From Pseudomonas sp. ERMR1:02 (lineage in GTDB: Bacteria > Pseudomonadota > Gammaproteobacteria > Pseudomonadales > Pseudomonadaceae), in the NCBI RefSeq assembly GCF_002277815.1, contig NZ_NKJI01000018.1, positions 1 to 64,000 of the forward strand: a stretch of 64,000 bases of DNA, written 5' to 3'. Under the pieces are notes generated by a model that did no database searches, was not told where the DNA came from, and saw only the letters and a list, made by a program, of their open reading frames with translations. The first letter of the stretch is position 1. Every line of letters begins with the position of its first letter. Both the position numbers and the translations under genes were made by a program. Of this stretch, positions 17,166 to 26,129 are shown one piece after another.

Positions 17166-17470
17166 CGGAAATCCTTAGCTCAAGTGAAGAATTGGCCACC
17201 GTTTGCTGCGAAACAAATTGGGTGGCAGCTATACGTGGGTTCGCAGACCGAGGAGCTAAGACTCGGCAGACCCGAAGGTCTCCCACGCACAGCCGCCATA
17301 AAACAGAACACAGGCGAAAATGCCGCGTCGTATTTTGACGGTTGTGGACTTAACTCGCTAGGGCTGCGAAACCCAATCACTGACTGCGGTCAGCGACGGG
17401 ACCTACAATAAGAGGCATTTTGGATACCTTCAACCGGGTTGCCGCAGGTGTGTAGGACCATGCGAGGCCA

Positions 17471-17604
17471 CTGTTGCGAGGGGATTCATCCCCGTTCGGT
17501 GGCGCAGCCGCCGCAAACCGGACACTCAGATTCGTCCTAGGAAATGAGCTAGCAGGGTTGGGGGCGCTTCGCGACGCAGCGGGGATAGATCCCCTCGCCA
17601 CAAT
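17471..17604. repeat. Inverted repeat pair, gcgaggggat...atcccctcgc type
   Basis: Two arms of about 48 bp in inverted orientation: gttgcgaggggattcatccc at the left and gatagatcccctcgccacaa at the right, each with a smaller stem (gcgcagccgc / gcgcttcgcgacgc). A third repeat family in this window. The gap 17166-17807 contains it and no gene that I can support. Confidence 0.8.
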
Positions 17605-17807
17605 GGGAAATGCCCTACATATTTTGCAGACCTTCAGATTGAACGTTCGTCGGATGGCGGGTGGCTATCACTGCAATTGCCTCCCGATCTCATCACGACT
17701 GCTACGCTTGGACGTTGCAACGCCCGAGCCCATTCCTGGCTCACGTTGCAAGCATTCCCACGGAGTACGACATCCAGTCCTGTCGGCAACCTGCACGGAG
17801 GCAGGCG

Positions 17808-18614
17808 ATGTTTATCAAGCGAATGATCGATTCGAGTGCGGCGGGAGTTCCCGAGTCGCTCGATCGTGAAGAGATGGAACGGGTGCTGGCGTTGTTGCTG
17901 GCCAGCCCGTTGTTTGCCAAGTCCAGGCGGATGGGCAGTTTGTTGCGTTTTATGGTCGAGCACGACCTGCATTCTCCCAACCCACCTCTTACCGAGCACG
18001 CCATTGGCATCGAGGTGTTTCGTCGCGACCCGGCGGTGTATTGCACGGGTGACGATCCGGTGGTGCGGGTACAGGTGGGGCGGTTGCGCCGCAAGCTCGC
18101 GGCGCATTACGCCACCAACGGCCAGCAAGACCCGGTGCGGTTGAGCATTCCACCCGGTTGTTATCGCATGGCGTATCAGCGGCTGCGGCCCAAGGGGGTT
18201 GGCACGCGCCATCCTGTTCTGCAGATCCAGCCGTTTACCTGCATCACCCGCGATGGAGACGACTTTACCAGGGGTCTGTGCGAGGAGTTGAGTTGTCGCT
18301 TGTTCGAGTCGTTCGAGCAGGCGCAGACCGGGTCCAATCATGTGTTGATGCGGGTCGCGCGCAATAGTGTGCAAGCATCTGAGCTGGGGCGTGGCAGGCG
18401 TTACAGCTATTGCCTGGAGGGCAGCGTGCGGGTCGAGCCGGCGAGGGTTAGGGCGTCGTTGCGGCTGGTGGATATAGCGCAGGGGCGGATTCGCTGGTCA
18501 GGGCAGTTCGATCGCAATCAGCCGTATGGCATTGCGACTCAGGAGGATTTGGCGGAGTCGATTTGTCACTCGCTGACGGGGTACTTCGCTGGCAACGTGA
18601 TGGACGATAACTGA
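17808..18614 (+). CDS. Putative DNA-binding protein with TolB-like domain
   Basis: A 268-residue protein in two parts. Residues about 20-125 contain RMGSLLRFMVEHDLHS...LTEHAIGIEVFRRDP then DDPVVRVQVGRLRRKLAAHY, a pattern seen at the N-terminus of winged-helix regulator-like proteins. Residues about 140-260 match the TolB-like domain found in adenylate cyclase/TPR regulator families (FTRGLCEELSCRLF..., YCLEGSVRVEPARVRASLRLVD, GRIRWSGQFDR). The TPR tail usual in that class is absent. The ATG at 17808 follows ggagg by six bases; the longer frame to 17661 is not supported. Role and ligand unknown. Confidence 0.65.
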   Translation: MFIKRMIDSSAAGVPESLDREEMERVLALLLASPLFAKSRRMGSLLRFMVEHDLHSPNPPLTEHAIGIEVFRRDPAVYCTGDDPVVRVQVGRLRRKLAAHYATNGQQDPVRLSIPPGCYRMAYQRLRPKGVGTRHPVLQIQPFTCITRDGDDFTRGLCEELSCRLFESFEQAQTGSNHVLMRVARNSVQASELGRGRRYSYCLEGSVRVEPARVRASLRLVDIAQGRIRWSGQFDRNQPYGIATQEDLAESICHSLTGYFAGNVMDDN

Positions 18615-18620
18615 AGGGAA

Positions 18621-18642
18621 GGGGCAACCCTGTGGTTGCCCC
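18621..18642. terminator. Hairpin between convergent genes
   Basis: A perfect nine-base-pair stem, ggggcaacc/ggttgcccc, with a ctgt loop. There is no good T-run on the + side; leftward it is followed by ttccctt. It may act as a weak bidirectional terminator. Confidence 0.5.
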
Positions 18643-18654
18643 CCGGCGCTTCGG

Positions 18655-19395
18655 TCAGATCGTTTTCCACACACCGTCTTCGTAAAGGCGACCTGCGGTG
18701 TTATCGAAAGTCAGGTCGATTTCGATCGCCTTGGAGCGTGAGGAACTGAACATGGTGCTCGTCTGCACGTTTTGTTCGAACCACACGAGGATGGTTTCGA
18801 CCGGTGTCAGCACGGTGTTGCCGGTGACGACCTGATTGACGGCCACGTAGATGGGCGTGCTGACCTGGTTGCCATCTATGCCGGTGGACAATTGGTTGAC
18901 CCCTGGGTGAATCGGCGCGTAGTCGTTTACGAACGTAAACGAGGTGTCAGGACCACCCGTCACCGCCGGGCTCAACAGGCCAGAGTCGGCGAGCGTCGAG
19001 GTTTGGCCCAGGCCGATGTTGACGATGTTGGTCGAGACTTTGACTTGTACGTTTTCCTTGAACACATTGGTAGCGAACAGCTGATACTGCGGCGTCCAGC
19101 TGAATTCGTTGTTGCTCAGGAAAGCGACATAGGACTGCCAGACCACGTTGTAGTCTTCGTCACCTACTTTTTTGGCAAAACACAGCTTGTAGCCGGACTT
19201 TTTCAGCAGGGTCAGATCAGCGGAGGCGATCTCGATGGTGACGGTTTTTTGCGAAGCTGCCAGGGTTGACCGGAACACCTTGCCGTAGTCGGTAGGGGTC
19301 AGGGCCTTGGTGGCGCCGAGAAGCGACTTGACCGCTTCTTGCACATCATTGTGAAGCTGCTGGCTATGTTGGCTGACAGCAATTGATTTGCTCAT
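18655..19395 (-). CDS. Unknown 246-residue protein next to the T6SS cluster
   Basis: A 246-residue protein without signal peptide or membrane segment. After an N-terminal helix (HNDVQEAVKSLLGATKAL) the remainder looks beta-rich with many Thr, Val, Asn and aromatic residues (NEFSWTPQYQLFATNVF, VKVSTNIVNIGLGQTSTL). It ends AGRLYEDGVWKTI. Such composition suits a secreted or surface-acting beta domain, but no motif allows a name. Start at 19395 after gaggg; the frame upstream to 19428 has no ribosome site. Its position beside the T6SS cluster makes cargo a possibility, not a conclusion. Confidence 0.65.
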   Translation of the reverse strand: MSKSIAVSQHSQQLHNDVQEAVKSLLGATKALTPTDYGKVFRSTLAASQKTVTIEIASADLTLLKKSGYKLCFAKKVGDEDYNVVWQSYVAFLSNNEFSWTPQYQLFATNVFKENVQVKVSTNIVNIGLGQTSTLADSGLLSPAVTGGPDTSFTFVNDYAPIHPGVNQLSTGIDGNQVSTPIYVAVNQVVTGNTVLTPVETILVWFEQNVQTSTMFSSSRSKAIEIDLTFDNTAGRLYEDGVWKTI

Positions 19396-20255
19396 GGTTT
19401 CCCTCTTCCTTGTTGGTGTGTTGGGCAATCAATGGGCCGTGGGCGGTCAACCCTGTCGGTCCAATGAGGGCTTCACTCTAGGTGCATGAGGTACGGTGGC
19501 TAAGTGTCTTGGCGTTACAGGTGGGTAACGAGGTTGTATCAACGAAGGGACTTTCAGGATAAAGCAGCAGAGCGGTTGTTCGACCGCCCTGCTCACCGAA
19601 GTCCCTACTGTATTGACCGGCCCGACGGTGCAGAAGTGACAACAGGCGCGCTGAGGTAACAGCCGGGAAACAGCGCCGCGCTGTGACGTATCCCCAACGT
19701 ATCAAGCGCGCCGCATGCTCCTGGTGAGGTGTTTCCCTTTGTGCTGTTAAAAATAGCGGGTTTGGTCTGTAAGGGAAGTCGTCGGGTCGCTCTTGAGGGC
19801 TGCGACTTCACCGTCCAACTGATGCAGATCCCCTCCACAAGAACGGAAAATTCCTATATCGAAAACGAGCGTAATGAACGAATCTGGACCTTCAGTTGTT
19901 CAGGAGAGGAACGCAGCCAGGACGATTCGTTTTGAAGCCAAATCTGATAGTTCGTATCGCCCAGACAGTTCTGATTGAAGCTCTTAGTATTTCAAATCAG
20001 CTCTTCGATAGCGTTTCTGTGAATTGCTTTGGGAGTCGCGTCTGATGATTCCTACAATGTCCTGTAGGTTACTTCCGCGTAGGGCGTCGGACGCCTCTTG
20101 ATCGTAATCTGAGAGGCATTACTGCATTGGATCGTGCATCGTTGCACGTCAAAATAGACCGAGGCAGGGAGTTTGTCGCGTCCTCAGGAGTGATGAATTA
20201 ATTTTTTATTCAGTTTGTTATGGCAGCCGCTATCGCGAGTTTGCATGGAGGAGTT
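19396..20255. other. 860-bp intergenic region upstream of tssB
   Basis: No gene that I can support: the longest + frame (19729-19935) lacks a ribosome site and protein-like composition. It must hold the promoter of the T6SS cluster. A short hairpin, cctaca-atgtcc-tgtagg, lies at about 20051-20068. I looked for a sigma-54 type GG-N10-GC promoter and found none with correct spacing. Confidence 0.5.
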
Positions 20256-20749
20256 ATGGCTTCGAATAGTTTTCAAAATGAAGTGCCCAAGGCTCGGGTC
20301 AACATAAAGCTCGATTTGCACACCGGTGGTGCGCAGAAAAAGTCGAATTGCCCCTGAAATTGATGGTGATGGGCGACTACAGCAACGGCAAAGAGCAGCG
20401 TACTTTATCGGCGCGAAACAAGGTCAGTATCAACAAGATTAACTTCGATAGCGTATTGGCCGAGTATTCTCCCGCGCTGAAGCTGGCGGTGGAAAACACC
20501 CTGGCTGATGATGCTGGCGAAGCATTGGTCGAGTTGCATTTCGAGAGCATGAAGGATTTCGAGCCAGAGCAAGTGGCCCGGCAAATACCGCAGCTCCGCG
20601 CGCTGCTGGCCATGCGCAATCTGTTGCGCGATCTCAAGTCGAACCTGTTGGACAACGCCACCTTCCGTTACGAGCTGGAACGAATCCTTAAGGATGATGC
20701 ACTGAGTAACGAGCTGCGAGCCGAATTGGCGGCGCTGGCTCCGCAATAA
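20256..20749 (+). pseudogene. tssB: tssB (T6SS contractile sheath small subunit), frameshifted
   Basis: It starts at the ATG at 20256 behind ggaggagtt and encodes MASNSFQNEVPKARVNIKLD..., a normal TssB/VipA opening. The frame stops at TGA 20355-20357 after 33 residues. From 20343 the next frame gives VELPLKLMVMGDYSNG and the rest of TssB to 20749. The break is at the A5G tract 20337-20342: one more A gives GAQKKVELPLK and a 164-residue protein of normal length. TssB pairs with TssC to build the sheath, so the system needs it. The tract is also slippery for a -1 shift, which would yield exactly the same residues. Either loss of function, rescue by slippage, or a consensus error. Confidence 0.9.
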
Positions 20750-20793
20750 GTTCGTTAGTTCACCACGGTTCAATAAAAAAGGAAGTTTCCATA

Positions 20794-22332
20794 ATGTCGG
20801 TAGAAAGTTCTAACGTGCAATCGCGCGGCGCTACAGTGTTGTCTGAAGAAAGCAAAGGTGTTTACAGCGCGCTGTTTGGCAAGATCAATCTAAGTCCAGT
20901 TGAAACATTGGGTGGGATTGAGATTTTCCAGAATGCCGAAGCGCTTTCGGAAGCGACAGCCGATGAGCGGGTAACCGCAGCGGTCAGCGTATTTTTGAAT
21001 TTACTAAAGCAGTCGTCGCAGAAAGTCGAGCGTCTGGATAAAACCCTGCTGGACGAACATATAGCATCGCTGGATACACAGATCAGTCGCCAGCTCGATG
21101 CAGTCATGCACCACCCTGATTTTCAGCGAGTCGAGTCAACCTGGCGCGGCGTCAAGTCGTTGATCGATCAAACCGATTTCCGCCAGAACGTCCGTATCGA
21201 ACTGTTGGATATCAGCAAGGATCACCTGGTACAGGATTTCGAAGACGCCCCTGAAATTGCGCAAAGTGGCCTTTACGTACACACCTATACCCAGGAGTAC
21301 GACACGCCGGGTGGTGAGCCGATTGCCGCTGCAATTTCCAATTTCGAATTCGATCGCAGTCCGCAAGACATAGCCCTGCTGCGCAATATTTCCAAAGTGT
21401 CGGCAGCCGCGCACATGCCGTTCATTGGTTCCGTCGGCCCGTCGTTCTTTGGCAAGCAGTCGATGGAAGAAGTGGCCGCGATCAAGGACATCGGCAATTA
21501 CTTCGACCGTGCCGAATACATCCGGTGGAAGGCGTTCCGCGACAGTGACGATGCTCGTTACATCGGCTTGCTCATGCCGCGCGTGCTAGGACGTCTGCCG
21601 TATGGCCCAGATACCGTTCCAGTGCGCAGCTTCAACTACATCGAAAGCGTTAAAGGCCCGGACCACGATAAATATCTTTGGACCAACGCCTCGTTCGCCT
21701 TCGCCGCCAACATGGTCAAAAGCTTTATCGCCAACGGCTGGTGCGTGCAGATCCGCGGACCGCAGTCCGGTGGAGCGGTCACCGGCCTGCCCATCCACTT
21801 GTACGATCTGGGCACGGGCAATCAGGTGAAGATTCCTTCGGAGGTGATGATTCCGGAAACGCGCGAATTCGAGTTCGCCAACCTCGGTTTCATCCCGCTC
21901 TCGTATTACAAGAATCGCGATTACGCGTGCTTCTTCTCGGCCAACTCTGCGCAAAAGCCAGCGCTGTACGACACGCCCGACGCGACTGCCAACAGTCGCA
22001 TCAACTCCCGCCTCCCTTACATCTTCCTGCTGTCGCGCATTGCCCATTACTTGAAGCTGATCCAGCGCGAGAACATCGGCACGACCAAGGACCGCCGTTT
22101 GCTGGAACTGGAGCTGAACAAATGGATCGGCGGACTGGTGACTGAAATGACCGATCCGGGAGACGACCTGCAGGCTTCTCATCCGCTGCGCGACGCCAAG
22201 GTGACCGTCGAAGACATCGAAGACAACCCGGGCTTCTTCCGCGTCAAGTTGTATGCCGTGCCGCATTTTCAGGTGGAAGGCATGGACGTCAATTTGTCGC
22301 TGGTTTCGCAGATGCCCAAGGCAAAAGCCTGA
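20794..22332 (+). CDS. tssC: T6SS contractile sheath large subunit TssC (VipB/ImpC)
   Basis: A 512-residue protein with full-length TssC features: LDEHIASLDTQISRQLDAVMHHPDFQRVESTWRG near residues 85-120, GSVGPSFFGKQSMEE near 212-226, and the conserved tail DDLQASHPLRDAKVTVEDIEDNPGFF. It assembles with TssB into the cytoplasmic sheath whose contraction drives the Hcp tube. It lies 44 bp after tssB with an aaggaag site. No break seen. Confidence 0.96.
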   Translation: MSVESSNVQSRGATVLSEESKGVYSALFGKINLSPVETLGGIEIFQNAEALSEATADERVTAAVSVFLNLLKQSSQKVERLDKTLLDEHIASLDTQISRQLDAVMHHPDFQRVESTWRGVKSLIDQTDFRQNVRIELLDISKDHLVQDFEDAPEIAQSGLYVHTYTQEYDTPGGEPIAAAISNFEFDRSPQDIALLRNISKVSAAAHMPFIGSVGPSFFGKQSMEEVAAIKDIGNYFDRAEYIRWKAFRDSDDARYIGLLMPRVLGRLPYGPDTVPVRSFNYIESVKGPDHDKYLWTNASFAFAANMVKSFIANGWCVQIRGPQSGGAVTGLPIHLYDLGTGNQVKIPSEVMIPETREFEFANLGFIPLSYYKNRDYACFFSANSAQKPALYDTPDATANSRINSRLPYIFLLSRIAHYLKLIQRENIGTTKDRRLLELELNKWIGGLVTEMTDPGDDLQASHPLRDAKVTVEDIEDNPGFFRVKLYAVPHFQVEGMDVNLSLVSQMPKAKA

Positions 22333-22370
22333 GTCTCTTTACCCAAGCCATTTCGTCAGGAAACGACCTC

Positions 22371-23726
22371 ATGAAGATCGACCGTCCTTTGTGGTCAGCG
22401 GGGGCCTTGTTGTCTCCGCAGCAATTCCAGCAGCAGGGGCGCTGGGAAGCCTGGGCCAATGAGTGTCTGGCTCAATTGTCCCTGGTACATCCCTGGGGTA
22501 TCCAGGCAGTGGCGTTTGACTTGCAAGCGCTACGACTGGGTAAGCTCAAGGCGAGCCAACTGCGCCTGCGCATGCCCGATGGCACCTTGATCGACACCGA
22601 TCGTGTCGATTGCCTGCCGGGGGGGCTGGAACTGGCCGAACTGCTTGCCGGGGACATGCAATCAGCGACGCTGCTCTTGGCCTTGCCCCTGGAGCAGGCC
22701 AACGGCAACAACTGCCTAATGGAGACAACCAAGGCTGATCGACCGACGCGCTACCGCCAGGTTTGGCGCCAGGTGCAGGATCTTTATGGCGACGAGACCC
22801 AATCGATTGGGGTGCTAAAGCATGTACTGAGCTTGCGCTTTGCACATGACGATAATGGCGATTACCTGACCTGCCCAATCGCGCGTGTGCTGCGCGACGG
22901 GCAGGGCGGCTGGAGTCTTGACCCGGCCTACGTGCCACCGTTGCTCAGCTTCGCGGCACATCCGGGACTGCTGACACAACTGGATAATCTGTTGACCCAG
23001 TTGTCTGCCAAACGTCGGCGGCTGATGGGCATGCGGCGCGAGAGCAACCAGCGCATGGCGGACTTCGCTGTGGCCGACGTGTCGTTGTTCTGGCTGCTCA
23101 ACGCCCTGAACACCTATCAGCCGGTATTGGCCGATCTCAAGGCCTGGCCAGCGCGGCACCCGGAGCAGGTCTATCTGGAACTCTCGAAGCTTGCCGGCAG
23201 CCTGCTGACCTTTTCGCTGGAACACGATATCGAGCAGATTCCGCCCTATCGTCATGACCAACTGGAGACCGTGTTCCCACCTTTGCTAAGCATGATCGCA
23301 AGCTTGCTCGAAGCGAGCTTGCCTTCGCGGGTCATTGCCCTTGAGCTTGTGGAGAAAGGTGCCAACCGCTGGCAGGTATCACTGGACGATGCACGACTGC
23401 GCGAGCCTGACAGCGCCGACTTTTATCTGTCAGTGCGTTGCCGTTTGCCGGCCGTGCAGTTGCAGGAGCAGTTCCCGCGCCTGTGCAAGATCGGCACGCC
23501 GGATGATGTCGATCGACTGGTCAATGCCGCGCTTGATGGTGTGCCCCTAAAGTCGCTCAGTCATGTGCCGGCCGCCATCCCCCTGCGACTGGAAAACCAG
23601 TACTTCGCCCTTGATCTGAGCCATGCGCAAGGGCGCGCCATGCAGGAGTTCGGGACCTGTGCTTTCTACGTCCCCGGCACCCTGGCCGACGTCAAACTCG
23701 AACTCTTCGCGGTACTGCGCACATGA
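22371..23726 (+). CDS. tssK: T6SS baseplate subunit TssK
   Basis: A 451-residue TssK (VasE/ImpJ) protein. The opening PLWSAGALLSPQQFQQQGRWEAW and the central LGKLKASQLRLRMPDGTLIDTD are family-typical. The C-terminal neck/shoulder region ends LADVKLELFAVLRT. TssK trimers link the baseplate to the TssJLM membrane complex through TssL. An aggaaa site precedes the start. Its stop overlaps the tssL start (ATGA). Confidence 0.95.
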   Translation: MKIDRPLWSAGALLSPQQFQQQGRWEAWANECLAQLSLVHPWGIQAVAFDLQALRLGKLKASQLRLRMPDGTLIDTDRVDCLPGGLELAELLAGDMQSATLLLALPLEQANGNNCLMETTKADRPTRYRQVWRQVQDLYGDETQSIGVLKHVLSLRFAHDDNGDYLTCPIARVLRDGQGGWSLDPAYVPPLLSFAAHPGLLTQLDNLLTQLSAKRRRLMGMRRESNQRMADFAVADVSLFWLLNALNTYQPVLADLKAWPARHPEQVYLELSKLAGSLLTFSLEHDIEQIPPYRHDQLETVFPPLLSMIASLLEASLPSRVIALELVEKGANRWQVSLDDARLREPDSADFYLSVRCRLPAVQLQEQFPRLCKIGTPDDVDRLVNAALDGVPLKSLSHVPAAIPLRLENQYFALDLSHAQGRAMQEFGTCAFYVPGTLADVKLELFAVLRT

Positions 23727-24406
23727 ATCCCATCACGTCAAAGAAACACGCCGCCACCGCGGTGGAGATCGACTCGCTGTTGCAAGACAGCTATCTGCTG
23801 GTGGTCGAACTGCGGCACGGCGCCTCTGTAGATGACAAACGAGATTTCGTTGCGCTATGCATCGAGCAGGTCCAGTTCGCACGCCAGCAGCTTGAAAAGG
23901 CTGGTCTGAGCGCGCGCAGCATCGAGCACATCAGCCATGCCCAATGCGCATTGCTGGATGAAACCGTGCTCGGCGGTGTCAAGGACGATGGGCATGCCAA
24001 GTGGGCCAGCGAGCCGCTGCAAGCCAGATTTTTCAATCGACATCAAGCCGGCGAGTTTCTCTATGAAGAGATGCGCGAAGTGCTGCGCGAACCTGCGCCG
24101 GACCTGCTTGTGCTGACGGTATATCAGCGAGTGCTGATGCTGGGTTTCAAGGGCCGTTATCAAGACCCGGATGACCCCGAGCGTGAGCAGCTGTTGACTG
24201 AGCTGAGTGCTCAGGTCGCGCCGCTGAAGCTCAATCAGGCGATTGCTACGCAGGCCGGCAGAAGTCCTCGAAGCGCAATGCTGGCCTGGCTGGGGCTGCC
24301 ACTCGCCCATGTGCTGACAGTGGGGCTTTTGGTCGCGACGGTCTGGTGGGGGCTGGACCATTGGCTGGGCGGCCTGATCGCCACGCTCCTGCCGGATCAG
24401 GTGTGA
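23723..24406 (+). CDS. tssL: T6SS membrane-complex subunit TssL (DotU/IcmH)
   Basis: A 227-residue DotU-family protein. The cytoplasmic helical domain includes AQCALLDETVL and ARFFNRHQAGEFLYEEMREVL. A single C-terminal membrane helix follows (LAWLGLPLAHVLTVGLLVATVWW, residues about 188-210), giving the usual N-in tail-anchored topology. There is no OmpA domain fused to it; that domain is encoded by the next gene. Translationally coupled to tssK. Confidence 0.95.
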   Translation: MNPITSKKHAATAVEIDSLLQDSYLLVVELRHGASVDDKRDFVALCIEQVQFARQQLEKAGLSARSIEHISHAQCALLDETVLGGVKDDGHAKWASEPLQARFFNRHQAGEFLYEEMREVLREPAPDLLVLTVYQRVLMLGFKGRYQDPDDPEREQLLTELSAQVAPLKLNQAIATQAGRSPRSAMLAWLGLPLAHVLTVGLLVATVWWGLDHWLGGLIATLLPDQV

Positions 24407-24413
24407 GGGGCCA

Positions 24414-26114
24414 ATGACCTTCAAACACAAACGTGGGCTCTGGCTCTGGGCCGCTACGCTGGTCATCACGTTGCTGGTGATCATGCCGCTGACCATGTGG
24501 GCTCGCACAACGGTGATTCTGGCGGTGGTTGTGTGCGTCGCTCTGGCCTGGAAACGGATCGCAAAGCGGGCGATACGCCAGCAAGAATCGCTGGTCATCG
24601 CCGATGACCAGTCTTTGCCACAAGCTTCCTACCGTCACCCGGTGGTATTGGTCTGTGGTGATGGTCTGCCGGGATTGTTCGGCGCAGTCCCTGCCGAGCA
24701 ATTGGCCCTGCGGATCACGGGGCAGGGTTGTTACGTTCGGGTACCCAGTGTGGAGCTGTTGCCGGAGGTGGCCGACAGCCTGATCGCCGTGCGTCCGGGT
24801 TGGGGGCGGCAACTGAGCGTCATGTTCATCGTCAATCCGCAGGAACAAACCGACCGTGAGGTACTGGCTGGCCGGGTGCGTGCACTGCGCCATCAGGTGA
24901 TGCGCGTGCGCAAGCGTGGCATCGCCTTGCCGCTGCTGTTATCGAGTTACCTGCAAGCTTCTCGTGGGCAAGGACCGTGGTTCAGCTGGGAGGCTGGCCA
25001 ATCCAGTCTCAGCGTGCGCGAAGCTGGCGAATGCGTCGGCCTGGATGATTGGCAGGTGCAAGCCGCAAGCAGTGCAATACGGGCTTCACGATTGCAAACC
25101 GGCGTCCAGTTGAACGGTATTGCCGCGTGGTTGGCCGAGGAAGTGCAGCCATATCTCACCTCTGGCGAAGCCCGTACTTCCCGCAATCTTCCAGTGGTCA
25201 GCGCCATCACGCTGGTCGCGGCACTGCCGCAGAAAGTGGACGGCAACCTTAGGCAACACTGGTTGCGCGACAAGTTTGCGTTGGTCGGGTTGCAGCAGCC
25301 CGATGTCTGCGAGGCTTTGCCATTCCCCGATCCTTTGCTGACGCTGCTGCCGAAGGACACTCGTTACTCTGCCAACCGCCGCGCCAGTGTGATTGCGCTG
25401 TGGCTGTTCACGGCGGCCGGTTTGGTCGCGCTGGTCAGTTCCGCGTGGCAGAACACCCTGCTTGCACGACAGGTCAGTGATGACGTGCGTCGATACGCAT
25501 CCGTTGCCCCGGCAGAGTTCGCCCGGCGCGAAGAGGCAATGACCGTACTGCACGAGGACGCTGTACGACTGGACGGCTACTACCGCCATGGCGAACCGCT
25601 GTCGCTGGGGTTTGGCCTGTATCGCGGTAATGACTTGCGCGAGCATCTGCTGGAAGTGATCGCCGGTCACAGGCAGCCATCGACGGCAGTGGCCACGACG
25701 GTACGCCTGGACAGCCTCTCGCTGTTCAGCAGTGGCAGCGCACAACTCAAGCCTGATTCGGCCAAGGTCCTGATCAATGCCCTGGTCGACATCAAGGCCC
25801 AACCCGGCTGGCTGATCGTCATCGGCGGGCACACCGATGCCAGTGGCAGCGCCGAGCAAAACCTGCATTTGTCACGCGCCCGGGCGGCGGCAGTTCACAA
25901 CTGGATGCGGCAAATGGGCGGCATTCCCGACAACTGCTTCGCGGTGCAGGGCTTTGGCGCCAGTCAGCCAATCGCCAGCAACGACACCGAGGCCGGGCGC
26001 CAGGCCAATCGGCGCGTCGATATCCGCCTGATTCCCGACGTGGGGGCCTGCGTGCTTCCCACGGCGGGAACGGGCAAGCAACCCCCGTCGCACAACGCGA
26101 CATTCACCAACTGA
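24414..26114 (+). CDS. T6SS-associated membrane protein with C-terminal OmpA peptidoglycan-binding domain
   Basis: A 566-residue protein. Two N-terminal membrane helices (residues about 11-45), a cytoplasmic stretch, and another helix near residue 325 (VIALWLFTAAGLVALVSSAW). The C-terminal OmpA/MotB domain (about 420-545) begins VRLDSLSLFSSGSAQLKPDSAK and contains GGHTDASGSAEQNLHLSRARA and NRRVDIRLIP. The role is probably to anchor the TssJLM complex to peptidoglycan, as TagL or the OmpA part of fused TssL does elsewhere. It begins 8 bp after tssL with gagggg. Its OmpA domain is closely matched by the broken gene at 48181-49274, suggesting duplication. Confidence 0.88.
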   Translation: MTFKHKRGLWLWAATLVITLLVIMPLTMWARTTVILAVVVCVALAWKRIAKRAIRQQESLVIADDQSLPQASYRHPVVLVCGDGLPGLFGAVPAEQLALRITGQGCYVRVPSVELLPEVADSLIAVRPGWGRQLSVMFIVNPQEQTDREVLAGRVRALRHQVMRVRKRGIALPLLLSSYLQASRGQGPWFSWEAGQSSLSVREAGECVGLDDWQVQAASSAIRASRLQTGVQLNGIAAWLAEEVQPYLTSGEARTSRNLPVVSAITLVAALPQKVDGNLRQHWLRDKFALVGLQQPDVCEALPFPDPLLTLLPKDTRYSANRRASVIALWLFTAAGLVALVSSAWQNTLLARQVSDDVRRYASVAPAEFARREEAMTVLHEDAVRLDGYYRHGEPLSLGFGLYRGNDLREHLLEVIAGHRQPSTAVATTVRLDSLSLFSSGSAQLKPDSAKVLINALVDIKAQPGWLIVIGGHTDASGSAEQNLHLSRARAAAVHNWMRQMGGIPDNCFAVQGFGASQPIASNDTEAGRQANRRVDIRLIPDVGACVLPTAGTGKQPPSHNATFTN

Positions 26115-26129
26115 GAAAAGGAGCTTCAC

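Noticed and set aside
19729..19935. 68-codon + frame upstream of tssB
   Set aside because: No ribosome site, no recognisable composition, single short frame in an AT-richer gap.
20100..20255. Possible sigma-54 promoter before tssB
   Set aside because: Tgg...ttgca elements are present but the GG-to-GC spacing is 13 or 19, not 10.
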